Under the pieces are notes generated by a model, which saw nothing but the letters and a program-made list of their open reading frames with translations, had not been told where the DNA came from and searched no databases. Of a stretch of DNA of 64,000 nt, positions 1 through 8,004 are shown one piece after another. The DNA is taken from assembly GCA_019745775.1 (NCBI GenBank), contig JAIESR010000063.1:33921-97920 (forward strand), read 5' to 3'. Both the position numbers and the translations under genes were made by a program. How positions within the stretch are numbered: the stretch's first letter is position 1; every line of letters begins with the position of its first letter. The DNA is from Xanthobacteraceae bacterium. Its GTDB lineage: Bacteria; Pseudomonadota; Alphaproteobacteria; Rhizobiales; Xanthobacteraceae.

Positions 1-1
1 C

Positions 2-325
2 AAGCTCAAAGCCAGGCACGTGATTCACGCGGTCGGGCCCGTCTGGCACGGCGGCGCCCGCGACGAGGAAGGGCTGCTCGCCTCATGCTACGCCACCGCG
101 CTGATGCTGGCAGCGGAATATAACCTCGCGTCGATCGCGTTCCCGGCGATCTCGACCGGCGTCTATCGCTTCCCGCCCGAGCGCGCCGCGCGCATCGCCA
201 TCGGCACCGTGACGGCGGAAGTGGCCGCCGCGCCCGGCAATCTCACGCAGGTCGTGTTCTGCTGCTTCTCGCCGGAATCGGCACGGCATCACGAGACTGC
301 GTTCGCCGATCTCGGATTGATTTAG
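2..325 (+). CDS. Macro-domain protein, C-terminal part (cut by window edge)
   Basis: Only the last ~107 codons are in the window; the reading frame is open from base 2, so the start lies upstream. The visible part reads RHVIHAVGPVWHGG and later FPAISTGVYRFP, two hallmark blocks of the macro domain (YmdB / O-acetyl-ADP-ribose deacetylase family), which bind ADP-ribose and its derivatives in the cytosol. The GTG at base 20 lies inside the conserved RHVIH block, so it is not the start. The gene converges on the CoA-transferase gene and the two stop regions overlap by 4 bp. Family assignment is firm; substrate (O-acetyl-ADP-ribose or mono-ADP-ribosylated protein) is inferred. Confidence 0.9.
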   Translation, partial: KLKARHVIHAVGPVWHGGARDEEGLLASCYATALMLAAEYNLASIAFPAISTGVYRFPPERAARIAIGTVTAEVAAAPGNLTQVVFCCFSPESARHHETAFADLGLI

Positions 326-1443
326 CCCAAGAACTCCGCACGGATTTTGGCGCTGTGCTCGCCGAGCGACGGCACCGCGCCGTAGTGGCGCGTCTCACCG
401 GCACGCCGCGCCGCCGGTGCCGGATAGTTGAGGACCCCCCCGCTGGCCCGGACCGCGATGCGCCGCAGGTGCGGATGTTGCGCGAGCCCCGCCGGATCGT
501 TCACCCGCGCGAACGCGATGTCGGCGGCGGCGAGCTTTTCGGTCAGAAGTTGGACGTCCATCGCGGCGAACACCGTGGCGACGCGGCCGTCGGTCTCGGC
601 GCGGCGCTTCACCCGTTCGACATTGGTGGCGAACTTGGGATCGGCGGCGAGTGCCTTGTCGCCCAGCACCTGTTCCGCGAGCACCCGCCATTCACGGTCA
701 CTCTGGATCGAGATCAGGACGTCGACGCCGTCGCGGCTCTTGAACACGCCGTAGGGCGCGATCGAGGTATGGGCGAGGCCGACGCGCTTGGGCGGCCTGC
801 CGCCTTCCTGCTGCAACAGCGGCGTCGCCATCCAGTCGGCCATGGCGTCGAACAGCGAGATCGAGAGTTCGGCGCCCTCCCCGGTGCGCCCGCGCACGAT
901 CAGCGCCTCGAGGATCGCCTCGTAGGCGTTCATCCCGGCGCCGATGTCGCAGACCGAAACGCCGACCCGCGCCGGCTCCGACGGCCCCCCGGTGATCGAG
1001 GCCAGCCCGACCTCGGCCTGGATCAGCAGGTCGTAAGCCTTGCGCTGCGCATACGGACCGCTGTCGCCATAGCCCGAAATCGAGCACGCGATCAGGCGCG
1101 GATGCGCGCGCCGCAGCCGTTCGATCGGGAATCCGAGCTTCGCCACCGCGCCGGGCTTGAGGTTCTGCACGAACACGTCGGCCTTCGCGAGCATGGCTGC
1201 GAGCAGCGCCTTGTCGTCGGGCCTGGTGAGATCGAGGACGACCGATTCCTTGCCGCGGTTGAGCCAGACGAAATAGCTCGATTCGCCATTGGCCACGTCG
1301 TCATAGCCGCGCGCGAAGTCGCCCTCCGGCCGCTCGATCTTGATGACGCGCGCGCCGGCGTCGGCGAGCCGGCAGGTGCACATCGGCGCTGCAACCGCCT
1401 GTTCGAGCGCGACCACCAGCAGGCCTTCGAGCGGGAGAGTCAT
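322..1443 (-). CDS. CaiB/BaiF (class III) CoA-transferase
   Basis: 373 aa, near the usual ~390 aa of the family. It should move CoA between two carboxylic acids in the cytosol through an aspartyl-CoA thioester. The N-terminus (GLLVVALEQAVAAPMCT) and the RLADAGARVIKIERPEGD block are the CaiB/BaiF signature, and Asp166 in VCDIGAGMNAYEA is the expected catalytic aspartate. It is followed upstream by an acyl-CoA dehydrogenase, a MaoC hydratase and an SDR, so it probably activates a carboxylic acid that these enzymes then degrade by a beta-oxidation-like route. The substrate cannot be read from the sequence. A palindromic repeat lies just upstream of its start. Confidence 0.9.
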   Translation of the reverse strand: MTLPLEGLLVVALEQAVAAPMCTCRLADAGARVIKIERPEGDFARGYDDVANGESSYFVWLNRGKESVVLDLTRPDDKALLAAMLAKADVFVQNLKPGAVAKLGFPIERLRRAHPRLIACSISGYGDSGPYAQRKAYDLLIQAEVGLASITGGPSEPARVGVSVCDIGAGMNAYEAILEALIVRGRTGEGAELSISLFDAMADWMATPLLQQEGGRPPKRVGLAHTSIAPYGVFKSRDGVDVLISIQSDREWRVLAEQVLGDKALAADPKFATNVERVKRRAETDGRVATVFAAMDVQLLTEKLAAADIAFARVNDPAGLAQHPHLRRIAVRASGGVLNYPAPAARRAGETRHYGAVPSLGEHSAKIRAEFLG

Positions 1444-1463
1444 GTAGCGTCAGCCCCTCCGCA

Positions 1464-1548
1464 GTCATGCCCGGGCTTGTCCCGGCCATCCACGTCTTGT
1501 CGGCACGCGAAGAAAGATGTGGATGCCCGGCACGAGGCCGGGCATGAC
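1464..1548. repeat. Rhizobial palindromic repeat, family 1 (copy A)
   Basis: An imperfect inverted repeat beginning GTCATGCCCGGGCTTG and ending GGCCGGGCATGAC, with the inner arms CATCCACGTCTT and AGATGTGGATG. It fills the gap between the CoA-transferase and acyl-CoA dehydrogenase genes. Three further copies occur in the window (2750, 17414, 47474). Transcribed, it would fold into a long hairpin; its role is unknown. Confidence 0.85.
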
Positions 1549-1577
1549 GATGAGTGTGCTGCCACGCTGTGCTGCAT

Positions 1578-2738
1578 TCAGTACGACCGTGGCAAGTCGA
1601 GCACGTGCTCGGCGAGGTAAGAGAGGATCAGATTGGTCGAGATCGGCGCCACCTGGTAGAGCCGCGTCTCGCGGAACTTGCGTTCGATGTCGAATTCCTC
1701 GGCGAAGCCGAAGCCGCCGTGGGTCTGCACGCACATCTCGGCGGCCGCCCAGGACGCGTCGGCGGCGGCGAGCTTCGCCATGTTGGCCTCGGCGCCGCAA
1801 TCGCGGCCGGCGTCGTAGAGCGTCGCCGCCTCGCGCACCATCAGCGCGGCGGCGCGCATCTGCGCATAGGCGCGCGCGATCGGGAACTGCACGCCCTGGT
1901 TCTCGCCGATCGGGCGGCCGAACACGCTGCGCTCCTTCGCATAGGCCACCGCCTTGTCGATGAACCAGCGGGCGTCGCCGATGCATTCCGACGCGATCAG
2001 GATGCGCTCGGCGTTCATGCCGGAAAGAATGTAGCGGAAGCCCTCGCCTTCCTCGCCGATCAGGTTCTCGGCCGGCACCCGCATGGCGTCGAAGAAGATC
2101 TCCGTGGTCGCGTGGTTCATCATGGTGCGAATCGGCCGGATGGTCAGCCCCTTGGCCGTGCGCATGTCGACCAGGAACACCGAAAGCCCGCCGGTGCGCT
2201 TGGCCACCTGCTCGCGCGGCGTGGTGCGCGCGAGCAATAACATGAGATCGGAATGCTCGGCGCGCGAGGTCCAGATCTTCTGGCCGTTGACGACGTAGTC
2301 GTTGCCGTCGTGCACCGCGGTGGTGCGGAGACTCAGCGTATCGGTGCCCGAGGTCGGCTCGGTGACGCCGAACGCCTGGAGCCGCAGTTCGCCCTTGGCG
2401 ATCGCGGGCAGATGGCGATCCTTCTGCGCGGCGCTGCCGTGACGCAGCAGCGTGCCCATGGTGTACATCTGCGCATGGCAGGCGGCACCGTTGCCGCCCG
2501 AGGCGTGGATCTCCTCCATGATCGCCGCCGCGGCCGACAGCGGCAGCCCGCTGCCGCCGTATTGCTCCGGGATCAGCGCGGCGAGGAAGCCGGCCCTGGT
2601 GAGCGCGGCGACGAACGCGGTCGGATAGCCGCGCTCGCGGTCGAGCGCGCGCCAATACTCGCCGGGGAAATCCGCGCACAGCGCGCGTACCGATTCCCGG
2701 ATCGGTGCGTGGTCGTCATCGTTTGGCTGCTGGCGCAT
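1578..2738 (-). CDS. Acyl-CoA dehydrogenase
   Basis: 386 aa, the normal length of a flavin acyl-CoA dehydrogenase, which introduces an alpha,beta double bond and passes electrons to ETF. The FAD/substrate motif FGVTEPTSGTDT (residues ~135-147) and the C-terminal THGGFGFAEEFDIERKFRETR block are typical. The segment after this (RLYQVAPIST) lacks the Glu usually seen in an EGT context in short- and medium-chain enzymes; as in isovaleryl-CoA-type enzymes the base may lie elsewhere. It sits between the class III CoA-transferase and the MaoC/SDR pair on the same strand, separated from each by a family-1 repeat. Substrate unknown. Confidence 0.92.
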   Translation of the reverse strand: MRQQPNDDDHAPIRESVRALCADFPGEYWRALDRERGYPTAFVAALTRAGFLAALIPEQYGGSGLPLSAAAAIMEEIHASGGNGAACHAQMYTMGTLLRHGSAAQKDRHLPAIAKGELRLQAFGVTEPTSGTDTLSLRTTAVHDGNDYVVNGQKIWTSRAEHSDLMLLLARTTPREQVAKRTGGLSVFLVDMRTAKGLTIRPIRTMMNHATTEIFFDAMRVPAENLIGEEGEGFRYILSGMNAERILIASECIGDARWFIDKAVAYAKERSVFGRPIGENQGVQFPIARAYAQMRAAALMVREAATLYDAGRDCGAEANMAKLAAADASWAAAEMCVQTHGGFGFAEEFDIERKFRETRLYQVAPISTNLILSYLAEHVLDLPRSY

Positions 2739-2749
2739 CTCTCTCCTTC

Positions 2750-2824
2750 GTCATTGCCGGGCTTGACCCGGCAATCCATCAATTTCGCAAGAAGATGGAT
2801 GCCCGGGTCAAGCCCGGGCATGAC
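2750..2824. repeat. Rhizobial palindromic repeat, family 1 (copy B)
   Basis: Inverted repeat between the acyl-CoA dehydrogenase start and the MaoC stop: left arm GTCATTGCCGGGCTTGACC, right arm GGTCAAGCCCGGGCATGAC. It has the same organisation as the copy at 1464 but with diverged arms, showing the family is old and mobile or amplified. Confidence 0.85.
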
Positions 2825-2834
2825 CGCTGAAAGG

Positions 2835-3710
2835 CTATACCATGACCTCGGCGCGGCCGTTGTTGATCGCGACCACGTCGCGCTCGACCACGCGGGAGCG
2901 GAAGCTCACGACCTGGCCGTCGCGCCACATCTCGGTGCGGATAGTCTCGCCCGGGAACACCGGCGCCGAGAACCGCGCCGAGATCGCGGTCAGCTTCGCC
3001 GGGTCGTAGCCGCAAAGGCTCTTGAGCAGCGCGTGGCCGGCGACGCCATAGGTCGCAAGACCGTGCAGGATCGGGCGCGGAAAGCCGGCGGCCTTCGCCA
3101 CCGCCGGGTCGGCATGCAGCGGGTTCGGATCGGCGGAGAGCCGGTAGACCAGCGCCATCTCCGGCCGGGTCGGCAGGTCGCAGACGAGGTCCGGCGCGCG
3201 CTCCGGGATCGCATGCGGTGCCGGCTGCTGGCGCGGCGGACCGCCGAAGCCGCCGTCGGCGCGGCAGAAGGTCGTGTGCTGGATCGCCGCGATGCGCGCG
3301 CCGGTCGCCTTGTCGTCGATGGTGCGCTCGGAATAGAGCACCGCGCCCTTGCCCTCGCCCTTGTCGATGATCTCGGTGACGCGGGTCTTGCTGATGACGG
3401 TGCCTGATGGCGCGAGCGGCCGGTGCAGCTTGACGGCGTACTCGCCGGCGACGACCCGCACCCAGTCGATGCCGGTGTCGAGGTCCTTTACCCAGAAGCC
3501 GGGGTGGCCGATCACCACCGCCATCGTGGGCAGCACTTTCAGGTTTTTCTCATAGACGAAATTGAGCTGATCTTCGTCGACGGGGTCGTAGCCGAGCCCG
3601 AGCCCGAGCGCGTAGAGCATGCAGTCCTTCGGGCCATACGTGTGCTCGACGTCGGGGATATTCAGCGCCTTGAGCTTTTCGTAGACGATCGCCATCAGAT
3701 GGGATCCCAC
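2835..3710 (-). CDS. MaoC-like / hydratase-2 enoyl-CoA hydratase
   Basis: 291 aa with two hot-dog halves, the layout of eukaryotic MFE-2 hydratase 2 and bacterial (3R)-enoyl-CoA hydratases. The catalytic motif YRLSADPNPLHADPAVAKA near residues 178-196 contains the Asp and His needed to add water across an enoyl-CoA double bond. The start ATG overlaps the last 16 bp of the upstream SDR gene, so the two are translationally coupled. Together they look like a split version of the fused peroxisomal MFE-2 (hydratase plus (R)-specific dehydrogenase). The size and halves resemble steroid or branched-chain hydratases, but the substrate is not decidable here. Confidence 0.9.
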   Translation of the reverse strand: MGSHLMAIVYEKLKALNIPDVEHTYGPKDCMLYALGLGLGYDPVDEDQLNFVYEKNLKVLPTMAVVIGHPGFWVKDLDTGIDWVRVVAGEYAVKLHRPLAPSGTVISKTRVTEIIDKGEGKGAVLYSERTIDDKATGARIAAIQHTTFCRADGGFGGPPRQQPAPHAIPERAPDLVCDLPTRPEMALVYRLSADPNPLHADPAVAKAAGFPRPILHGLATYGVAGHALLKSLCGYDPAKLTAISARFSAPVFPGETIRTEMWRDGQVVSFRSRVVERDVVAINNGRAEVMV

Positions 3711-4612
3711 GAGAACACGTCACCGGAGCGTTCCAGCGGCGTGAGCGAGGGACCGAACGCGCCCTTGAGCTGCCGGTCGAGCTTCTCCGGCGTCCAGCCG
3801 TCGGAGCGGTGGATGGTGCGCACCGGGCGCGGCTGCGAGAACAGGAACACCTCGTTGTTGCGGACGCCGAAAATCTGACCCGTGATGCCTTCGGCGCTGT
3901 CCGACGCGAGATAGACCACCAGCGGCGCGATCTTCTCCGGCGTCATCTGCTGAAACCGCTCGACGCGACGTTTCTCCTCTTCGGTCTCGGCCGGGATCGA
4001 ATCGATCATGCGAGTCCAGGCGAACGGCGCGACGCAGTTCGAGCGCACCTTGAAACGCTGCATGTCGAGCGCGATCGCACGCGACAACCCGACGATGCCG
4101 AACTTCGCCGCCATATAGTTGGCCTGGCCGAAATTTCCGACCAGCGCCGAGGTCGAGGTCATGTGGACGAAAGCGCCGGAATTCTGCTCCCGGAAATGCG
4201 GGGCGCAGGCGCGGCTCATGTTGAACGAGCCGTTGAGATGGACGTCGAGCACGTCCTGCCAGTCCTTGTGGCTCATGCGGTGGAAGATCGCATCGCGCAG
4301 GATGCCGGCATTGTTCACCAGGATGTCGACCCGGCCGAAGGTCTCGACCGCGGTCTTCACGATCGCCTCGGCGTTCTTGGCTTCGGCGATCGAGAGCGTG
4401 GAAGCGATCGCGTCGCCGCCGGCTTGTCTGATCTCTTCCACGATCTGCTGGGCCGGGCCGGCGTCAGTGCCGGCACCTTGCAGGCTCGCGCCGATGTCGC
4501 AGGCGACGACCTTGGCGCCCTCCCGCGCGAGACCGAGCGCGATCCCGCGACCGATCCCGCGGGCGGCGCCGGTGACGATCGCAACTTTCCCGGAAACGAT
4601 GCCTGCGGCCAT
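3695..4612 (-). CDS. Short-chain dehydrogenase (MFE-2-type 3-hydroxyacyl-CoA dehydrogenase)
   Basis: 305 aa SDR. The N-terminus carries TGAARGIGRGIA (nucleotide-binding TGxxxGxG), then NNAGILRD, a Ser in HMTSTSALVG and the YMAAK (YxxxK) catalytic pair near residues 165-169. Beyond residue ~250 it has an extra ~50-residue tail (QPRPVRTIHRSDGWTPEKL region) also seen in MFE-2-type dehydrogenases rather than in FabG. It precedes and overlaps the MaoC gene, so the likely job is NAD-dependent oxidation of the (3R)-hydroxyacyl-CoA made by that hydratase. First gene of the acyl-CoA module on this strand. Confidence 0.9.
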   Translation of the reverse strand: MAAGIVSGKVAIVTGAARGIGRGIALGLAREGAKVVACDIGASLQGAGTDAGPAQQIVEEIRQAGGDAIASTLSIAEAKNAEAIVKTAVETFGRVDILVNNAGILRDAIFHRMSHKDWQDVLDVHLNGSFNMSRACAPHFREQNSGAFVHMTSTSALVGNFGQANYMAAKFGIVGLSRAIALDMQRFKVRSNCVAPFAWTRMIDSIPAETEEEKRRVERFQQMTPEKIAPLVVYLASDSAEGITGQIFGVRNNEVFLFSQPRPVRTIHRSDGWTPEKLDRQLKGAFGPSLTPLERSGDVFSWDPI

Positions 4613-4696
4613 AGAAGCGTCCTGTTGCTTTCAACCTTGATGGGCTAGTGCGGTAGCACGTTGCAATACTTGGTGCGTGGGCTGGCGCTGACCGGT

Positions 4697-4722
4697 CCTC
4701 TCTCCCCTCCGGGGAGAGGGAA
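4697..4722. repeat. GC-rich hairpin (CTCTCCCC...GGGGAGAG)
   Basis: A short perfect inverted repeat, CTCTCCCC-TC-CGGGGAGAG, between the SDR start and the stop of the first MetE-like gene. The same hairpin recurs at 44882, and a longer relative occurs at 20175. There is no T-tract on either side, so it is a repeat unit or Rho-region hairpin rather than a standard intrinsic terminator. Confidence 0.6.
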
Positions 4723-4749
4723 TCCACCGAGCGCGCGGCAGCGATGCAG

Positions 4750-5859
4750 CTATCGCCCCCAAACATCGTCGGCCAACTCCACGATCATGCGGAGCTTCGC
4801 CCACTGCTCTTCCTCGGCGAGGATATTGCCTTCCTCGGTCGAGGCAAAGCCGCATTGCGGCGACAGACAAAGCTGGTCGATGTCGACGAACTTCGCAGCC
4901 TCGTCGATCCGGCGCCTGATTTCGTCCTTGCTTTCGAGCGTGCCGCTCTTCGAGGTGACGAGCCCGAGCACGACGGTCTTGCCCTTGGGCACGAAGCGCA
5001 GCGGCTCGAAGCCACCGGAGCGCGCGGTGTCGTATTCCATGAAATAGCCGTGCACCCTGATGGTGTTGAACAGCATCTCGGCGATCGGCTCGTAGCCGCC
5101 CCCGGCGCTGATGAAGGTCGAGCGGAAATTGCCGCGGCACAGATGCATGGTGATGGTCATGTCGGACGGAATGTCCGCGATCGCGGCGTTGATCATGCCG
5201 GCGTACACGAACGGCAGCTTGTCGGGATCGTCGCCGCGCGCCTTGACCTGCGGGCGGAGCTCGGGGTCACAAAGATAAGTGAGGTTGGTCTCGTCGAGCT
5301 GGAGATAGCGGCAGCCCGCGTCGGCAAAGGCGCGCACCGTCTTGCTCCAGGTCTGGCCGAGGTCGCGATAGTAGTCGTCCATCGACGGATAGATCGATTC
5401 CGGCACCACCTTGCGGCCGAACCGGAAGTGCAGTGTCGATGGCGACGGGATCGTCATCTTCGGCGTCGCCTTGGTGTGCGACTGCACGAACTTGAAATGC
5501 TCGATCATCGGATGGGGCGTATAGCCGCCGAGCTTCTTGTTGACCCGCAGCTGAATCGGATGCGACGTCGCGCCATGGAACTGGAACGCGCGCTCCCCAT
5601 AGTAGGACTCGACGCCGTCGAGGGCCTTGAGGAAGTCGGTCTGCCAGGAGGCGCGCCGGTATTCGCCATCGGTGACCGATTTCAGCCCGACAGCTTCCTG
5701 CTTCCTGATCAGCGCCTCGATCTCGCGATCCTCGACCGCCTTGAGCTCGGCGGCGGTGATCTCGTTCTTTTCGCGCTGGGAACGGGCATCCTTGAGGGCC
5801 TGCGAGCGAAGCAGGCTGCCGACATGGTCGGCGCGGAACGGCGGCTTGGTACGCATCAT
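4750..5859 (-). CDS. MetE C-domain-type methyltransferase-like protein (paralog 1)
   Basis: 369 aa, matching only the catalytic C-terminal half of cobalamin-independent methionine synthase (MetE is ~760 aa). It opens with FRADHVGSLLRS and VTDGEYRR, then has the zinc-ligand style motifs TMHLCRGN (His and Cys) near residue 225 and LSPQCGFAS (Cys) near the C-terminus. This barrel family includes MetE, archaeal core-MetE and the epoxyalkane:coenzyme M transferase; all move an alkyl group onto a thiol using a zinc site. Last of four such genes in a row, 4 bp after paralog 2. Actual alkyl donor and thiol are unknown. Confidence 0.85.
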   Translation of the reverse strand: MMRTKPPFRADHVGSLLRSQALKDARSQREKNEITAAELKAVEDREIEALIRKQEAVGLKSVTDGEYRRASWQTDFLKALDGVESYYGERAFQFHGATSHPIQLRVNKKLGGYTPHPMIEHFKFVQSHTKATPKMTIPSPSTLHFRFGRKVVPESIYPSMDDYYRDLGQTWSKTVRAFADAGCRYLQLDETNLTYLCDPELRPQVKARGDDPDKLPFVYAGMINAAIADIPSDMTITMHLCRGNFRSTFISAGGGYEPIAEMLFNTIRVHGYFMEYDTARSGGFEPLRFVPKGKTVVLGLVTSKSGTLESKDEIRRRIDEAAKFVDIDQLCLSPQCGFASTEEGNILAEEEQWAKLRMIVELADDVWGR

Positions 5860-5863
5860 TGAG

Positions 5864-6970
5864 CTAGCGACCCCACACTTCTTCGGACAGCTCGACGATC
5901 ATCCTGAGCTTCGCCCACTGCTGCTCCTCAGTGAGGATATTGCCCTCCTCAGTCGAGGCGAAGCCGCACTGCGGCGACAGGCAGAGCTGATCGAGGCTCA
6001 CATATTTCGTCGCCTCGTCGATCCGGCGCTTGAGCTCGTCCCTGCTCTCGAGCGCGCCGCTCTTCGAGGTGACCAGCCCGAGCACCACGGTCTTGTCCTT
6101 CGGCACGAAGCGCAGCGGCTCGAACCCGCCGGCGCGCGCCGAGTCGTATTCCATGAAATAGCCGTTCACCTTGATCTCGTTGAATAGGATCTCCGCCACC
6201 GGCTCGTACCCGCCCGACGCCACGAAGGTCGATTGAAAGTTGCCGCGGCACAGATGCATGGAGACGGTCATGTCGGCGGGGATGTCGGAAATCGCCGTGT
6301 TGATCATCGTCGCATAGATATGCGGCAACCGCTCGGGATCGTCGCCGCGCTGGGTAACGTGCTTGCGCAGCTCGGCATCGCAGAGATAGGTGAAATTCAC
6401 CTCGTCGAGCTGCAGGTAGCGGCAGCCTGCATCGGCAAACGCACGTACCGCCTTGCGGAAGGACGTCCCGAGGTCGCGGTAGAAATCGTCCATCGCCGGA
6501 TAGATCGCCTCCGGAACGGCGGCGCGGCCGTAGCGGAAATGCAGCGACGACGGCGACGGGATGGTCATCTTCGGGGTCGCTTTGGTGTGCGACTGCACGA
6601 ATTTGAAATGCTCGATCATCGGATGCGGTACGTAGCCGCCGAGCTTGCCAATGACGCGCAGCATCATCGGCTTCGGCTGCACGCCCTGGAACGCGATCTT
6701 GCGCTCGCCGAGATAGGCCTCGACGCCGTCGAGCTTCCCGAGGAAGTCGTAATTCCAGAACGCGCGGCGGTACTCGCCGTCGGTGACCGATTTGAGCCCC
6801 ACGGCCTCCTGCTTCCTGATGATCGCCTCGATCTCGCGATCCTCGATCGCCTCGAGCTGATCGGCCGTGATCTCGCCCGTCTCGCGCTTGGCGCGCGCCT
6901 CCTTGAGCGGCGCGGAACGCAGGAGGCTGCCGACATGGTCGGCGCGAAAGGGCGGCTTTGTTCTTGTCAT
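5864..6970 (-). CDS. MetE C-domain-type methyltransferase-like protein (paralog 2)
   Basis: 368 aa. Its N-terminus (MTRTKPPFRADHVGSLLRS) is almost the same as that of paralog 1 (MMRTKPPFRADHVGSLLRS), and the SMHLCRGN and LSPQCGFAS zinc motifs are kept, so the two are a tandem duplication. The frame stays open upstream to 7561, but the ATG at 6970 is chosen because homology begins there and it overlaps the stop of the next gene upstream (ATGA). Expected to be a cytosolic zinc enzyme that activates a thiol for alkyl transfer. Function beyond the fold is inference. Confidence 0.85.
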   Translation of the reverse strand: MTRTKPPFRADHVGSLLRSAPLKEARAKRETGEITADQLEAIEDREIEAIIRKQEAVGLKSVTDGEYRRAFWNYDFLGKLDGVEAYLGERKIAFQGVQPKPMMLRVIGKLGGYVPHPMIEHFKFVQSHTKATPKMTIPSPSSLHFRYGRAAVPEAIYPAMDDFYRDLGTSFRKAVRAFADAGCRYLQLDEVNFTYLCDAELRKHVTQRGDDPERLPHIYATMINTAISDIPADMTVSMHLCRGNFQSTFVASGGYEPVAEILFNEIKVNGYFMEYDSARAGGFEPLRFVPKDKTVVLGLVTSKSGALESRDELKRRIDEATKYVSLDQLCLSPQCGFASTEEGNILTEEQQWAKLRMIVELSEEVWGR

Positions 6971-8004
6971 GAGGCGCGTTGTCCGGTGAGTTCGTGACGC
7001 ACGATCGCGGCACCATCGGCCATGGCCTTCATCTTGCCGAAGGCGACATGACGCGGCAGGTATTTCATGCCGCAATCCGGCGCGACGACGATCCGCTCGG
7101 CGGGAACATGCGGCAGCGCGCGGCGGATGCGCTCGGCAACCGTTTGCGGCGTTTCGACGGCAATGTCTGAGAGATCGATCACGCCGAGGACGATCGTCTT
7201 CGACGGCAGCTCCTTGAGCACGGCGAGGTCGAGCTTGGGTTGCGCCGCCTCGATCGAGATCTGCTGCGCCGCCGTCTGTTCCAGCTCGGGTAGGAACGAG
7301 TAGCCGGACGGTTTCGACTTCACCATCTGCGCATAGCCGAAGCAGAGGTGGATGGCGGTCGTTCCGGTGACGCCCTTGAGCGCGCGCTCGAGCGCGGCGA
7401 GTCCGTAGGCCTTGGCCTTGTCCGGCCGCGCCTGCATCCAGGGCTCGTCGAGCTGCACGATGTCGGCACCGGCGGCGAACATGTCCTTGATCTCGGCGTT
7501 GACGGCGGCGGCGTAGTCCAGCGCCAGCGCCGCCTCGTCGTTGTAATAGTGGTCCTCGCACTGCTGCGCCATCGTGAACGGCCCCGGCACGGTCATCTTG
7601 ATCTTGCGATCGGTGTTGGCGCGCAGGAATTCGACGTCGCGCACCTCGACCGGATGGCGGCGCCGGATGGCGCCGATGACGCGCGGCACGATGGTGAAAC
7701 CACCGGTGCGATTCGGCGTCTTGCCGGGATTGTCGAGGTCGACGCCGTCGAGCGCGGTGGCGAAGCGGTTGGAATAGCTCTCGCGCCGCTGCTCGCCGTC
7801 GGTGACGATGTCGAGGCCGGCGCGCTCCTGATCCTGGATGGCGACGCGCGTGGCGTCATCCTGCGCCGCGTCGAGCCGCTCGGGATCGACGCGCCACAAT
7901 TCCTTGGCGCGCACCCGCGGCGGCATCTGCTTGGCGAGGCTCGCGCGGTCGATCAGCCAGTCCGGCTGCGGATACGAGCCGACCAGCGACGTCGGAAACA
8001 GCAT
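6967..8004 (-). CDS. MetE C-domain-type protein, divergent branch
   Basis: 345 aa, a different branch of the same fold from its three neighbours. It starts MLFPTSLVGSYPQPDWL, has IVTDGEQRR, a long DEPWMQARPD block, the zinc motif AIHLCFGY near residue 215 and APDCGMKYL near the C-terminus. This branch is closer to archaeal/bacterial core-MetE proteins. The ATG at 8004 shares one base with the stop of paralog 3 (TGATG), and its own stop overlaps the start of paralog 2 (ATGA), so the group is one translationally coupled operon. The frame continues upstream of 8004, but only inside paralog 3. Confidence 0.85.
   Translation of the reverse strand: MLFPTSLVGSYPQPDWLIDRASLAKQMPPRVRAKELWRVDPERLDAAQDDATRVAIQDQERAGLDIVTDGEQRRESYSNRFATALDGVDLDNPGKTPNRTGGFTIVPRVIGAIRRRHPVEVRDVEFLRANTDRKIKMTVPGPFTMAQQCEDHYYNDEAALALDYAAAVNAEIKDMFAAGADIVQLDEPWMQARPDKAKAYGLAALERALKGVTGTTAIHLCFGYAQMVKSKPSGYSFLPELEQTAAQQISIEAAQPKLDLAVLKELPSKTIVLGVIDLSDIAVETPQTVAERIRRALPHVPAERIVVAPDCGMKYLPRHVAFGKMKAMADGAAIVRHELTGQRAS

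Noticed and set aside
355..1620. Long plus-strand open frame (421 codons) opposite the CoA-transferase
   Set aside because: Arg/Ala/Asp/His-rich shadow of a conserved minus-strand gene caused by high GC; no domain motif.
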